Origin: CALBPI01 sp038533155
GTDB taxonomy: Bacteria; Pseudomonadota; Gammaproteobacteria; Steroidobacterales; Woeseiaceae
Length of the DNA stretch: 64,000 nt
Reading direction: 5' to 3'
Assembly (NCBI GenBank): GCA_038533155.1
Contig: JBCAZH010000011.1
Coordinates: forward strand, 1 to 64,000
Part shown: piece after piece, positions 1-9,258 of the stretch
Layout of the letters: each line of letters starts with the position of its first letter
Numbering within the stretch: position 1 is the first letter of the stretch
Program-made: the position numbers and the translations under genes
The notes under the pieces: model-generated
What the model was told of the DNA's origin: nothing
Databases searched by the model: none
Seen by the model: the letters and a program-made list of their open reading frames with translations, nothing else

Positions 1-1864
1 ACGGCAACCGCTCGACCAAACGGCCGAAAGCAGCGTCCAACAACTTCATGCGGTCAGACGCGTAGCCAACGGCATCACTGGACATATCGTAGATATTGAC
101 CCGAGGATCGATGGCTTTGCCTGGCGACCGCATATCGTCGGCATCATTACCGAACGCCAATGCAGGTTCGCCGGATCGATTCAGCAGTGCGGCCATCATT
201 GACGCATCGTCGAGTTCCGGATCGTAGCCAAACTGGATCGCCCAATCGTCATAGGGACCCGGTGCTAGTGTGTAGAACAACGTCTGATCTGTCTCCAGCG
301 GCGCGAAGTTGACCGCCGGGTAATCCATCACAGAACCCGCAAGAACACCCGTCGTCTTCACTGCATTATCGAACGCAGCGTCAGCATCCAGTAACTGAGT
401 GGCCTTCATGTTGTGGTTCAGTCCTAGCGTGTGACCGATTTCATGCAGAATCAGGTAGAACATCGAATCGCGCACGAGCTGTTCGTCATACGCGTGGCCC
501 TCATGGTGAAGCGCATCCGCGAGCACCATGGCAGTTGCTGTTTCAGCCCTAAGCCCCGCACCCAGGGAACAGAACTCACCGGCGTGGGCAAACGCGGATT
601 CCGGTGTGTGGGACTCAATCAAAGTCGACGCGTCACTGATTAGGTATTTGGCGAATTGGAATCGTCCTAAGAACGAGTACTCCAACATGATGTCCGCACC
701 GATGATTTCACCCGTCCGCGGATTGGTGAAGCTGGGACCGTAACCACCGAACGGAGGCCGGGGGGAAGATGTCCACCGCAACACGTTGTAACGGATATCG
801 CCCGCGTCCCATGTCGCATCATCGGGTTGCACTTGAACCTGCACCGCGTTGCTGAACCCCGCCTTCTCAAAGCTTGAGTTCCACGCGAGCGCTGCCTCGC
901 GAATCATGTCTCGATATTCGACTGGGGTCGTGTTCTCTATCCAAAACGTAATCGGCTTCACCGGATCGGACACAGCCGCCGACGGATCTTTCTTCTCGAG
1001 TCGCCAGCGATGGATCATGTCACGGAATGGTGTCGCACTGCGCGAGGTCAAATCGGTCACCTGCGTCATGAAGTAGCCGACTCGGGGATCATCTCGACGC
1101 GGTGCATAACTGTCATCCGGCATGCGCACGAAACTGTGCAGCACAGGAATCTCGACATGTCGTCGGTCCGCAATGTCTGGACCGGTCGGACCTTTCGGCG
1201 TCGGGTTCGAGTACACGTAGGTCACTTCGACATCGGTGTTGTCTGGATAGCTGCGAAGATTCGACACCCGAGTCGACGAATCAGAGAGACTGCCTAGTGA
1301 GAACGCCTTCGGGTCAGCATCCGGGCTCGGCGTCGGTTTGATCTGAAGCAGCGCTTCCGACTTAAACAGTTTGTCGCCAGCAATCAGGATGCCTTGCTCA
1401 TCCTCTGCCAGGATCGTCTCCGTCGCCAGGATCGCATCGCTAATATTGGCACGACTTGCGTTAGAGAGCGCATTCGACGGATCGAAATAATAGGACGAGT
1501 TCGGTTCGATCAGATCGATCTTGTCGAAACGTCGGCTGAAACGAATGACCTGCTCTGTGAGGTATGCTCCTCGAAAGTACCCCACTTGCACGACACCATC
1601 CGAAGCTTGCGCCACGTGAATGACTTCGCCGCCCGAACTATCTGCGTCAGCGACCAGGTCCGCCGGAATCAACACCTTCAATTCGCCGGTCTTGTTGTTT
1701 TGGAACAGCGTCAGAAGGCCGTCCATGCGAGTATGACCTTCCGTCAACTCTGCAATGGTTTTGTCTTTCTCTTTTTCCCCGTCTTCGTGCTCATCGGCAG
1801 CGGCGCATAAAGACATGATCGCGAAAAAAGCGACCAACAGCCAATCAAGTGGTTTCAATTTCAT
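1..1864 (-). CDS. Zinc-dependent metalloprotease (DUF5117/DUF4953-like), C-terminus cut by window edge
   Basis: A secreted or periplasmic zinc peptidase of the met-zincin type, probably the DUF5117/DUF4953 family. The visible 621 residues start with a hydrophobic signal-like stretch (about residues 5-24) and a charged Glu/Lys segment. Residues 474-485 read HEIGHTLGLNHN, the HExxHxxGxxH zinc site, followed about 40 residues later by SVMDYP, a Met-turn. I checked that the start ATG at 1864 is in frame with the zinc site. AGGA lies about 7 bases upstream. The last part of the protein lies beyond position 1. Its neighbour on the same strand is an SCP2-like gene 28 bp upstream. Family assignment is from motifs only; the substrate is unknown. 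Confidence 0.85.
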   Translation of the reverse strand, partial: MKLKPLDWLLVAFFAIMSLCAAADEHEDGEKEKDKTIAELTEGHTRMDGLLTLFQNNKTGELKVLIPADLVADADSSGGEVIHVAQASDGVVQVGYFRGAYLTEQVIRFSRRFDKIDLIEPNSSYYFDPSNALSNASRANISDAILATETILAEDEQGILIAGDKLFKSEALLQIKPTPSPDADPKAFSLGSLSDSSTRVSNLRSYPDNTDVEVTYVYSNPTPKGPTGPDIADRRHVEIPVLHSFVRMPDDSYAPRRDDPRVGYFMTQVTDLTSRSATPFRDMIHRWRLEKKDPSAAVSDPVKPITFWIENTTPVEYRDMIREAALAWNSSFEKAGFSNAVQVQVQPDDATWDAGDIRYNVLRWTSSPRPPFGGYGPSFTNPRTGEIIGADIMLEYSFLGRFQFAKYLISDASTLIESHTPESAFAHAGEFCSLGAGLRAETATAMVLADALHHEGHAYDEQLVRDSMFYLILHEIGHTLGLNHNMKATQLLDADAAFDNAVKTTGVLAGSVMDYPAVNFAPLETDQTLFYTLAPGPYDDWAIQFGYDPELDDASMMAALLNRSGEPALAFGNDADDMRSPGKAIDPRVNIYDMSSDAVGYASDRMKLLDAAFGRLVERLP

Positions 1865-1892
1865 CGACGTTCCTGCTCTCGACACTGAATGC

Positions 1893-2216
1893 CTAACCTT
1901 CGCGCAACTGCGCCCCATTAAATAACTGACTAATCCGCTGCGCGAACATCAGATCGCCATGGACTTTGAGCTTGCCCGTCATGAACGCGGTCATGCCATC
2001 CAATGAACCCGACATCAGGGCAACAAGATCCTCATCGCTCATTGTGATCGCGACTTTGGCATCGTCGCTGGTTCCTGCAGTGACCGTCGCCGCGCCGTCT
2101 TGAATATGGACGAACCTCGGTTCTGACGTATTGAACTGGATCACCGCATCGATTCCTGCGGCTGCATCCGAATTAAGCGCGCCTGGCAGGCGGCTGAAAA
2201 GGTCGTTGATATCCAT
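1893..2216 (-). CDS. SCP2 sterol-binding-domain protein
   Basis: A 107-residue protein that is nearly all SCP2-like lipid-binding fold: the C-terminal half has the typical DGMTAFMTGKLKVHGDLMFA pattern of these hydrophobic-tunnel proteins. It could bind fatty acyl chains or other lipids; no ligand can be read from sequence. I chose the ATG at 2216 because GGGAG lies 8 bases upstream and the family homology begins there; the frame stays open further upstream without family-like sequence. The gene diverges from the NERD-like gene, and the 130 bp between them hold a CRP-type palindrome. It is followed by the metalloprotease gene 28 bp downstream and may be co-transcribed with it. Confidence 0.85.
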   Translation of the reverse strand: MDINDLFSRLPGALNSDAAAGIDAVIQFNTSEPRFVHIQDGAATVTAGTSDDAKVAITMSDEDLVALMSGSLDGMTAFMTGKLKVHGDLMFAQRISQLFNGAQLREG

Positions 2217-2284
2217 GGGCTCTCCCGATTTAGAAGCCGCCAAGAGTAACGTACACGGCCTGGAAAGTCTTTTTGACCGGGTCA

Positions 2285-2300
2285 TGTGAGCCAGATCACA
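2285..2300. promoter_or_regulatory. CRP/Vfr-type binding site, perfect TGTGA-N6-TCACA
   Basis: Reads TGTGA GCCAGA TCACA, matching all ten core positions of the CRP consensus. Its centre (2292.5) lies 41.5 bases before the start point predicted by the TATGCT hexamer at 2322-2327, the spacing of a class II CRP-activated promoter for the plus-strand gene. Confidence 0.65.
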
Positions 2301-2321
2301 GCGGTTCGAAGGCGTGGCGCT

Positions 2322-2327
2322 TATGCT
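2322..2327 (+). promoter_or_regulatory. -10-like hexamer of the NERD-like gene
   Basis: TATGCT matches four of six positions of the sigma-70 -10 box and predicts a start near 2334. That start would exclude the upstream in-frame ATGs at 2314 and 2323 and supports the GTG at 2347, which has AGAGAGG 8 bases upstream. Confidence 0.4.
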
Positions 2328-2346
2328 CCAGAGAGAGGTATTTCCA

Positions 2347-3297
2347 GTGTTCGAAATCCCACCCGAAACTGCGCCCGCCGTCGCGCTGGCCCTATCTGCA
2401 CTCGTTTTCGTGCTCGCGTGGCTCGGTGCCACGCTCGCATGTTGGCGTTCGGATCGGCAGCGCCGGCATCTCCCCGCGCAAGCCGGCGCCAGTGCATCGG
2501 CGTTCGCCAGATTACTTGCAGGTCAACGTCGAGCCGCGTTGCTGGCGTTGACCGTTGCAGTGACCGCAGGAGTCACGGCGATCGTCGCGGTTGGGTTGCC
2601 GATGCTGGACCGTGTACTCGACATTCAATCGGCAGCGCTCATCGGTCTGGTCGCGGTCAGTGCACTCAGTCTGACGGTCGTTGTGCGTCGTTGGCCTCGC
2701 GAAGGCAAGGCCATGAACGATGCCTTGACGCGCAAGTCGGTGGGTGCACGTCTTGACTCAATGTGTCTGCACGGCCAAAGACTGTTCCACGACGTCATTC
2801 CAGGAAACGGTGGAAGCATCCCGCATGTCCTGACAACAACCTCTGGCATCTATGCGATCTATACTATTGCCCACCGCTTCAACGCTACCGGTGCGATCCT
2901 GCAAGATCGCGATACCGCAGTGCTGCCCGCATCCAATGCCGTCGTGGACTTGCGTGCCGTGAGATCGCGCTCGGCGCAATTGCAACACTGGCTGAAGAAA
3001 ACTGACGGCGTCCAATGTCGCGTCCGCAGCGTTGTTACGCTCGATAAATGGCCTGCCGACAACGCGACGCCCGCTGATATTCTGATCGTCAATCCGTCGG
3101 ACGTCGTCATGCTGCAAGGTTGGCGCGACAGCAGAGAAGCGTTAATGGATGACGAACTCGGGCGCATCCGAGCGACGCTTTCGGCCGCTGCCGCACCGCG
3201 GTTTCGCTCTTGGGCCGGCTATCGCAAAGACGCTCTGGTTAAGCGCACAACCCGTCAGGCCGTCTCCAGGGGCTCGGCTGCGGCCGCAAACGCCTGA
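2347..3297 (+). CDS. Membrane protein with a degenerate NERD-like domain
   Basis: A 316-residue protein with three predicted membrane segments (about residues 10-34, 65-85 and 97-113) followed by a cytoplasmic region resembling NERD (nuclease-related domain): a Gly-rich entry near residue 135, the IPHVL...GIYAIYTIA strand pair near 158-175, then a DxRAVRSRSAQLQHWL helix typical of the family. In active NERD proteins the first strand carries Asp and the second Glu-x-Lys; here these are Pro and Tyr-Thr-Ile, so nuclease activity is doubtful. The GTG start is chosen from AGAGAGG 8 bases upstream and from the promoter position; ATG codons at 2314 and 2323 are alternatives. The 3' end overlaps the convergent patatin gene by 43 bp. 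Confidence 0.7.
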   Translation: MFEIPPETAPAVALALSALVFVLAWLGATLACWRSDRQRRHLPAQAGASASAFARLLAGQRRAALLALTVAVTAGVTAIVAVGLPMLDRVLDIQSAALIGLVAVSALSLTVVVRRWPREGKAMNDALTRKSVGARLDSMCLHGQRLFHDVIPGNGGSIPHVLTTTSGIYAIYTIAHRFNATGAILQDRDTAVLPASNAVVDLRAVRSRSAQLQHWLKKTDGVQCRVRSVVTLDKWPADNATPADILIVNPSDVVMLQGWRDSREALMDDELGRIRATLSAAAAPRFRSWAGYRKDALVKRTTRQAVSRGSAAAANA

Positions 3298-4331
3298 CGA
3301 TCCAAGAGCTGTTCGAACGCGTCGCCGAGACGCTCGGTCTCTGCCACCACTTGCCGCCAGACGCGAATTCGCGTCTGGGCATCCATGCTCGTGAAATCGG
3401 TTCGATCCGGAATTTTCCCGCCCGGCAGATTGGCCACGAATTGAGGTGACGGTGCCAACACCAAAACCCGATCGATATGTTCGGCGCGCGGGCGTCTGTT
3501 GAGTTTCTTGTCGAACCATCCCGGCGTCAGATCGGGATAGAAATGCGGATACAGCGTCAGCCCAGACTGGAATGACATCGGCAGATCGAAGTGATAGTCA
3601 ATGATTCCACCATCGCGGTAGACCCCCTCGCGGGCGCCGGCGAGATTGCGCACACCGTTTAACACCAACGGAATGGCGCTCGAGGCCAGGATGGCATCGA
3701 CCAAGTTTTCTTCAGTGAGCTTGATCCTCTGCATCGGAAAGTCCGTTGCCGAGTGAAACGGGGCGTCCGTCCTCGCATCTGACACACACGCGCGACTGAA
3801 GAACCGTCCAAGCCGTCGGCGGTCGATCCGATTGGCGAGCATCGCGGCAGTCAACCCGAGTAACAGTGGAACACGACGCTCGCTCGCAACCCAACCATGC
3901 GCTTGCACCGCCATGATATGCAGTCGAAAACGCTCACTGTAGACCGCATTCGCGATGCCACCCTCGCCCAACATCCGAGCGACCATCTGGCGCCCGACCG
4001 CGGTGATTTCATCCGTATCCGGACGCTCGCTGTAGGTCTGTTCAATGTAACCACGTTCGAAACGCTGCAACGCGGCAAGGGGATCTGGCTGGGTATAACA
4101 GGCGAAACGCCAAGTGCCGATCGATGATCCGAGAAGATGCGTCCCAGGTTCTAACGACGGGACAATCCGTCGCAAGATGGCATGATCCAGACCGATCAGG
4201 CTCAGCCATTTGGCGCCACCAGAAGCACCAACCAACATCCGAATGTCGCTCGGCTGCAGTCCATTGCGCTCCAAGTGTTTAAGCGCACCCGGGCCCGCTC
4301 GAACGGCCAATGCAGCTTGAGAATCAGCCAT
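3255..4331 (-). CDS. Patatin-like phospholipase
   Basis: A 358-residue lipid acyl hydrolase of the patatin family. The oxyanion-loop glycines are in GASGGAKW (about residues 35-42), the nucleophile serine is in GSSIG (Ser70), and the catalytic Asp is in DGG (Asp240), so the Ser-Asp dyad is intact. There is no signal peptide or membrane segment, so it is probably cytoplasmic, acting on membrane lipids. It is the last gene of the long minus-strand run, 9 bp after purA. The ATG at 4331 is preceded directly by an in-frame GTG at 4334; either could be used. Its end overlaps the NERD-like gene. Patatin proteins also serve as effectors in anti-phage systems, but no nucleotide cyclase or sensor gene is near. 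Confidence 0.85.
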   Translation of the reverse strand: MADSQAALAVRAGPGALKHLERNGLQPSDIRMLVGASGGAKWLSLIGLDHAILRRIVPSLEPGTHLLGSSIGTWRFACYTQPDPLAALQRFERGYIEQTYSERPDTDEITAVGRQMVARMLGEGGIANAVYSERFRLHIMAVQAHGWVASERRVPLLLGLTAAMLANRIDRRRLGRFFSRACVSDARTDAPFHSATDFPMQRIKLTEENLVDAILASSAIPLVLNGVRNLAGAREGVYRDGGIIDYHFDLPMSFQSGLTLYPHFYPDLTPGWFDKKLNRRPRAEHIDRVLVLAPSPQFVANLPGGKIPDRTDFTSMDAQTRIRVWRQVVAETERLGDAFEQLLDRQAFAAAAEPLETA

Positions 4332-4340
4332 CACCTGGAA

Positions 4341-5636
4341 TCAGGCATTCAACGGGTCCCGTCGAACGATCGTCTGCTCACGTCCGGGCCCAGTCGAGAT
4401 AATGTCGATCGGGGTCGCGACGATCTCTTCGATCCTGGCGATGTAATCGCGGGCCGCGCTAGGCAGGACGTCGAAATCGGTCACGCCGACGGTGCTGGTG
4501 TTCCAACCCGGTAAATCCTCATACACGGGCTCCGCTTCGGCGTATCGATCGACCACGACCGGCGGCGTAGAAATGACCTCGCCATCGATCCGATAACCCA
4601 CACACACGCGGATCGTTTCAAGCTCGTCCAGCACGTCGAGCTTCGTCATGCACAAGCCAGACACGCCGTTGTTGATGATGCTGCGCCGCAATGCGACCGC
4701 ATCGAACCAGCCGCATCGCCGAGGCCGCCCGGTCGTGGCGCCAAACTCAGCGCCCACTCTGGCCAGGTGCTCTCCCGCATCGTCGAATAACTCCGTCGGG
4801 AATGGACCGGCGCCGACGCGCGTCGTGTACGCCTTGACGATGCCGAGGACGTAATCGATTTTATCGGGACCAATGCCAGTTCCGGTGCATGCCCCGGCCG
4901 ACACCGTGTTACTGGAGGTTACAAATGGGAATGTACCGTGGTCGATGTCCAACAGCGTGCCTTGGGCACCCTCGAAGAGAACGCTCTGACCGGATTCACC
5001 CAAATCATGAAGGATCGCTGTCACATCCGCGACCAGCGGCGCAATTCGCTCGGCGTGCGCCATCGCTTGATCCAAGGATTCACTAAAATCCACGGTCGGC
5101 GCTTTGAAATAGTGCTTCAGAACAAAGTTATGATAATCCAGGATCTCGCCTAGCCTTGCCGCAAACTTCTCACGTAAGAACAAATCAGAAACGCGCAACG
5201 CCCGTCGTGCGACCTTGTCTTCATAAGCCGGGCCGATTCCGCGGCCAGTCGTGCCAATAGCAGCCGAACCACGCGCCTTCTCGCGCGCCTGATCCAGCGC
5301 CACGTGACACGGCAGGATCAACGGACACGCGGGCGAAATTTTGAGACGCTCGAACACGGGCACATCGTTCGCCACCAAACCGTCCATCTCGTGCAGAAGC
5401 GCATCGAGGGAAAGCACAACACCGTTCCCAATTAAACACTGCACGTTTTCGCGCAACACACCTGACGGGATCAAATGCAGCACGGTCTTTTGACCATCGA
5501 TCACGAGGGTATGGCCCGCGTTGTGACCACCCTGAAATCGCGCAACGGCACTCACCCGATCCGTCAGTAGGTCGACAATCTTGCCCTTGCCCTCGTCACC
5601 CCATTGAGTGCCGATGACGACTACGTTTTTGCTCAT
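4341..5636 (-). CDS. purA: Adenylosuccinate synthetase
   Basis: Cytoplasmic GTP-dependent ligase that joins IMP and aspartate to make adenylosuccinate, the first step from IMP to AMP. It has 431 residues, the usual bacterial length. The N-terminus carries the GTP-binding QWGDEGKGKIVD loop and the GGHNAGHT segment; later come IGTTGRGIGPAYEDK and the GPGREQ C-terminal signature. The position downstream of hflC and the DUF2065 gene is the classical gammaproteobacterial order. ATG start at 5636, with a GAGG further upstream than usual. Confidence 0.98.
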   Translation of the reverse strand: MSKNVVVIGTQWGDEGKGKIVDLLTDRVSAVARFQGGHNAGHTLVIDGQKTVLHLIPSGVLRENVQCLIGNGVVLSLDALLHEMDGLVANDVPVFERLKISPACPLILPCHVALDQAREKARGSAAIGTTGRGIGPAYEDKVARRALRVSDLFLREKFAARLGEILDYHNFVLKHYFKAPTVDFSESLDQAMAHAERIAPLVADVTAILHDLGESGQSVLFEGAQGTLLDIDHGTFPFVTSSNTVSAGACTGTGIGPDKIDYVLGIVKAYTTRVGAGPFPTELFDDAGEHLARVGAEFGATTGRPRRCGWFDAVALRRSIINNGVSGLCMTKLDVLDELETIRVCVGYRIDGEVISTPPVVVDRYAEAEPVYEDLPGWNTSTVGVTDFDVLPSAARDYIARIEEIVATPIDIISTGPGREQTIVRRDPLNA

Positions 5637-5661
5637 GATAGACGTGCCTCAAGCGATTCGG

Positions 5662-5856
5662 TCAGTTTCCGGTAACACTGACGAGTAGGATCAATCCGGC
5701 AGCAATCGTAATGCCACCTGCTACGCGGATCGCATCATCCGACATGCTAGCCATTCGCGCAATCGCGCGGCGCCATGCCCGTGGCATAGCAAACGGCGCC
5801 AGACCCTCAAAGATCAGAAACAGCGCAAATCCCGTCAGCAGCAATTGCCACTGCAT
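5662..5856 (-). CDS. DUF2065 small inner-membrane protein (YjeT type)
   Basis: A 64-residue protein with two hydrophobic segments (about residues 3-22 and 42-60) around a basic loop with WRRAIARMASM. It belongs to the short DUF2065 family regularly found between hflC and purA in proteobacteria. Function is unknown; the conserved neighbourhood suggests a link with the HflKC membrane complex. It lies 17 bp after hflC and 25 bp before purA. Confidence 0.88.
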   Translation of the reverse strand: MQWQLLLTGFALFLIFEGLAPFAMPRAWRRAIARMASMSDDAIRVAGGITIAAGLILLVSVTGN

Positions 5857-5873
5857 ACCAACCTACCCGCTGA

Positions 5874-6746
5874 CTAATTCGCTTCGCGATTATTCAGGTA
5901 GCGGAAGAAATCGCTGTCCGGGTCGAGCACCAACAAGTCGCCCGCGCTACCGAGAGAGTTACGGTAGGCCTCCAGACTCCGGTAAAACGCGTAGAACTCG
6001 CGATCGGCGTTGTATGCGCTTGCGTAAATTGCCGCCGCACGTGCATCCCCTTCACCACGAATCTGTTGCGCATCGCGGTACGCCTCGGAACGAATGACCG
6101 TACTTTCTCGATCCGCGGTCGCGCGAATCTCCACCGCTTCCTCAGCACCTTCCGCACGAAGCTGCTGGGCAATCCGCGACCGCTCTTCGCGCATCCGGTT
6201 GTACACCGACTCGGACACCCGGTCCGAAAACTCAACTCGCTTCACACGCACATCAATCAGGCTAATGCCTAGCTCGTCCGCAAGCGCGGATGCATCGGCC
6301 ATCATGTCCTGCATCAACTCGTTTCGTTCGAGCGAAATCACTTCCTGCATCGTACGCTTCGCGAACTCGGTGCGAATCGCAGCCCGAATGATCTGCAGCA
6401 ATTGCGCACTCACGACGAACTCGGAGCCTTGAGCCGATACGTAGTAGGTTTCCGGATCGGAAATCCGATACTTCAAGAAGAAGTCGACGGACGCCGGTTT
6501 TTTCTCAGTGGTCAGGATGTCTTCTGGCTGCTGCGGGGCAATCGTCAGCACCTGATTGGAGAACTTGATGACCTCGTTGTAGACCGGAATCTTGAAATGC
6601 AGGCCCGGTTCGTAGTCCTTACCCACGATTTCGCCAAACCGAAGTTTCAGCGCATGTTGGCGTTCGTCAACCGTGAACGCACTCAGTCCTAGACCGACCA
6701 GAACAAGGCCGACGACAACAAGAAAGATCGAGATTGAAGTTTTCAT
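5874..6746 (-). CDS. hflC: FtsH protease modulator HflC
   Basis: A 290-residue SPFH/band-7 protein. One N-terminal membrane segment (about residues 5-23) anchors it in the inner membrane, with the SPFH domain on the periplasmic side, and a long Glu/Arg/Ala-rich helix region (about 165-250) mediates assembly. With HflK it forms the cage around FtsH and limits its proteolysis of membrane proteins. The ATG overlaps the hflK stop as ATGA, so the two are translationally coupled and made in similar amounts. Confidence 0.96.
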   Translation of the reverse strand: MKTSISIFLVVVGLVLVGLGLSAFTVDERQHALKLRFGEIVGKDYEPGLHFKIPVYNEVIKFSNQVLTIAPQQPEDILTTEKKPASVDFFLKYRISDPETYYVSAQGSEFVVSAQLLQIIRAAIRTEFAKRTMQEVISLERNELMQDMMADASALADELGISLIDVRVKRVEFSDRVSESVYNRMREERSRIAQQLRAEGAEEAVEIRATADRESTVIRSEAYRDAQQIRGEGDARAAAIYASAYNADREFYAFYRSLEAYRNSLGSAGDLLVLDPDSDFFRYLNNREAN

Positions 6747-7879
6747 TGGCGCGTTCTCCGTGAGCGGGTTCTCGATCGATCGGTCTGCGCCGGCTGAGCC
6801 GCGCTTTGAACCGACCGCGAGTCGGACCGGACGGCAGGTGCTCCATTCGCGGTGCGCGGCGCCCGTTGAGCATTCTCGATGAGCTTATCCACCGGCAGAT
6901 ACAAGAGATTGCCTTCGCCGTCGGTATCCAAAAAGACCTTGCTGGAGTTGGCATAGACATGCTCGATCGCATCGATATACAGGCGCTCGCGGGTCACTTC
7001 CGGCGCCGCCTGATACTCCTTAAGTAACGCGGTAAATCTTCCCGCCTCACCCTCGGCGTCATTGATAACCCTTTGCCGGTAGGCTTCCGCGGCTTCGAGT
7101 TGTCGAGCACGCTCACCACGTGCTGCCGGAATGACTTCATTGGCATAGGTTTCCGCAGACAACTTCGCCTGCTCCTTGTCTTCCCGAGCTTTCACGGCAT
7201 CTTGCACCGCGTCTTGAACCTGCAGCGGGAAATCCACTTTCTGCAAGTTCACCGCCGTGACTTCGATGCCCGCCTTGTACGCATCGAGTGCGCTTTGAAT
7301 CAAGGTCTTGGTTTGATCAGCGACCTGTGCCCGGTTGCCAAGCAGCGTAAAGTCAGCCGGGTGCGCCCCGACAGCTTCGCGGATCGCGCTCTCGCTGACA
7401 TCACGTAGCGTCTCCTCCGGATCGCGGACGTTGAACTGGTAGTCCGACGGGACCGACCTGCGGAACTGGATCGCTACATTGATCAGCACGAAGTTCTCAT
7501 CCGCCGTCAGCATCTGAATTTCTTGATCGAAGCGGTCGATCAACGACACGTTGACTTTCTCCACCCGTTCGATTGGATAGGGGAGGTGCCAATGCAGACC
7601 CGGGCTGGTCGTTTCAACGTATTCGCCGAATCTCAATTCCAAGCCTCGCTCGGCCTGATCTACGCGATAGAAACCCGTCAGGCCCCAGAAAAACAGGGCA
7701 ACAATGATAATGCCGACGAGGCCCGCCACGGAACCGTCGTCTTTGCCATCACCACCGAATCCTGACGCGAACTTTCGCTTGAGATTCGCGAGCATCTTGT
7801 CGAGGTCATTCGGGGTATTCCGCCGTCGGTTGTTATTGCCCCACGGATCCTGGCCGTTACCAGATTCATTCCACGCCAT
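6743..7879 (-). CDS. hflK: FtsH protease modulator HflK
   Basis: A 378-residue partner of HflC. It has the typical Gly/Asn/Asp-rich cytoplasmic N-terminus (about residues 1-50, with WNESGNGQDPWGNNNRR), one membrane segment (about 52-70), then the SPFH domain and a coiled region. The C-terminus is basic and Ser/Arg/Thr-rich and likely disordered. It follows hflX by 18 bp and shares a 4-base overlap with hflC. The HflKC complex controls access of substrates to FtsH. Confidence 0.96.
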   Translation of the reverse strand: MAWNESGNGQDPWGNNNRRRNTPNDLDKMLANLKRKFASGFGGDGKDDGSVAGLVGIIIVALFFWGLTGFYRVDQAERGLELRFGEYVETTSPGLHWHLPYPIERVEKVNVSLIDRFDQEIQMLTADENFVLINVAIQFRRSVPSDYQFNVRDPEETLRDVSESAIREAVGAHPADFTLLGNRAQVADQTKTLIQSALDAYKAGIEVTAVNLQKVDFPLQVQDAVQDAVKAREDKEQAKLSAETYANEVIPAARGERARQLEAAEAYRQRVINDAEGEAGRFTALLKEYQAAPEVTRERLYIDAIEHVYANSSKVFLDTDGEGNLLYLPVDKLIENAQRAPRTANGAPAVRSDSRSVQSAAQPAQTDRSRTRSRRTRQ

Positions 7880-7897
7880 AGTAGTTCCTGATGGTTA

Positions 7898-9223
7898 TCA
7901 GGCAGTCGCTCGCGCAACTGCTGTCGGCGCGTTTGCGCCGTGGTTTGTGAGTGCCACCCGATCGAGCGTCAATGCAGTTTCGCTGCACAAACGTTCGAAG
8001 GCGACACGCTCTAAATCAATGGTCAACTCGCACTCTCCGCCGTCGGTGTAGACCTCCGACTTCACACCGCCCGAATCGAACAACCGCGCTCTCAGGGCCC
8101 CCTCATGGGCTCCCAGAATCAAGGTGCCTTGTACATGATCGAGCGCGACCATTTGAGCCACAGCGGTACGCAACAAGTCGAGACCCTCACCACCGATGGC
8201 GGAAACCCAAACACTCGCCGGTATATCGTCCGTCGCACCGCGAAATTGCGGGGGCCGACCGGTCACGTCGATTTTATTGTACACCCGCAATTGCGGGACT
8301 TCGCCTGCGCCTATGCCGGTCAACACCTCATTGACCTGACTTTCCCGCAGCGCGTGCTCGGGATCCGAAGCATCGATCACATGAACGATCAGATCTGCTT
8401 CCCGTGTTTCAGTCAATGTCGCTTTGAATGCGGCAACCAACTCGTGCGGCAAGTCCGACACAAATCCTACGGTATCGGCAAGCACAACCTCGCGTTGCGA
8501 CGACACACTCCAACGGCGCAGGGTCGGGTCTAGCGTTGCAAACAACTGATTCGCAGCATACACCGCGGATTCTGTCAGCGCGTTAAACAGCGTAGATTTG
8601 CCCGCGTTCGTGTAGCCGACCAACGCGACGGTGGGGGTGCGATTGCGGAGCCGGTTGCGCCGACCGAGTTCGCGTTGTTGATCGACCTTCTTCAGACGGT
8701 CCGTCAATCGTGTGATTCTCTGACGAACCAATCGACGGTCGGTTTCAAGCTGCGTCTCACCAGGCCCGCGCAGTCCGATCCCGCCCTTTTGTCGCTCAAG
8801 GTGGGTCCAGCCTCGCACCAGGCGTGTCGACAAATGCCGAAGCTGAGCCAGTTCAACTTGCAACTTACCTTCGAACGATCTCGCACGCTGCGCGAAGATG
8901 TCCAAGATCAGACCCGCTCGATCCAACACACGACACTTCAACTGTCGCTCAAGGTTCCGCTCTTGGGTCGGCGTGAGCGCATGACTCACCAACAACAGCT
9001 CAACGCGTTCCGCGCGAACGCGGTCTGCTAACTCGCGGACTTTCCCACTGCCGATCAAAAACCTCGATTCCGGCTGGCTGCGTTGCACGATAACGGTATC
9101 AAGTACTTCGGCGCCGGCAGACAAGGCCAGCTCGACGAACTCATGAACGTCACAGGTTTGCCGCGCATAAAATTCCGGGTGAACGATCAGAACGCGCTCA
9201 CCGGATTTCGGTCGCTCAAACAT
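7898..9223 (-). CDS. hflX: Ribosome-associated GTPase HflX
   Basis: A 441-residue GTPase that splits or rescues stalled 70S ribosomes during stress. The N-terminal HflX domain (about 1-195) includes the glycine-rich GGIGLRGPGETQLETDRR segment. The G domain follows with P-loop GYTNAGKST, switch DTVGF and base-recognition NKID. The C-terminal domain is of usual length. It lies 35 bp after hfq, the standard hfq-hflX pairing. Confidence 0.97.
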   Translation of the reverse strand: MFERPKSGERVLIVHPEFYARQTCDVHEFVELALSAGAEVLDTVIVQRSQPESRFLIGSGKVRELADRVRAERVELLLVSHALTPTQERNLERQLKCRVLDRAGLILDIFAQRARSFEGKLQVELAQLRHLSTRLVRGWTHLERQKGGIGLRGPGETQLETDRRLVRQRITRLTDRLKKVDQQRELGRRNRLRNRTPTVALVGYTNAGKSTLFNALTESAVYAANQLFATLDPTLRRWSVSSQREVVLADTVGFVSDLPHELVAAFKATLTETREADLIVHVIDASDPEHALRESQVNEVLTGIGAGEVPQLRVYNKIDVTGRPPQFRGATDDIPASVWVSAIGGEGLDLLRTAVAQMVALDHVQGTLILGAHEGALRARLFDSGGVKSEVYTDGGECELTIDLERVAFERLCSETALTLDRVALTNHGANAPTAVARATA

Positions 9224-9258
9224 CTTGGGTCTGCCCCGCCGTCGCAGGAAAGAAGTAT

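Noticed and set aside
2347..4331. NERD-like plus patatin pair as an anti-phage system
   Set aside because: Genes converge instead of forming an operon, the patatin follows purA, and no cyclase, sensor or other defence gene is near.
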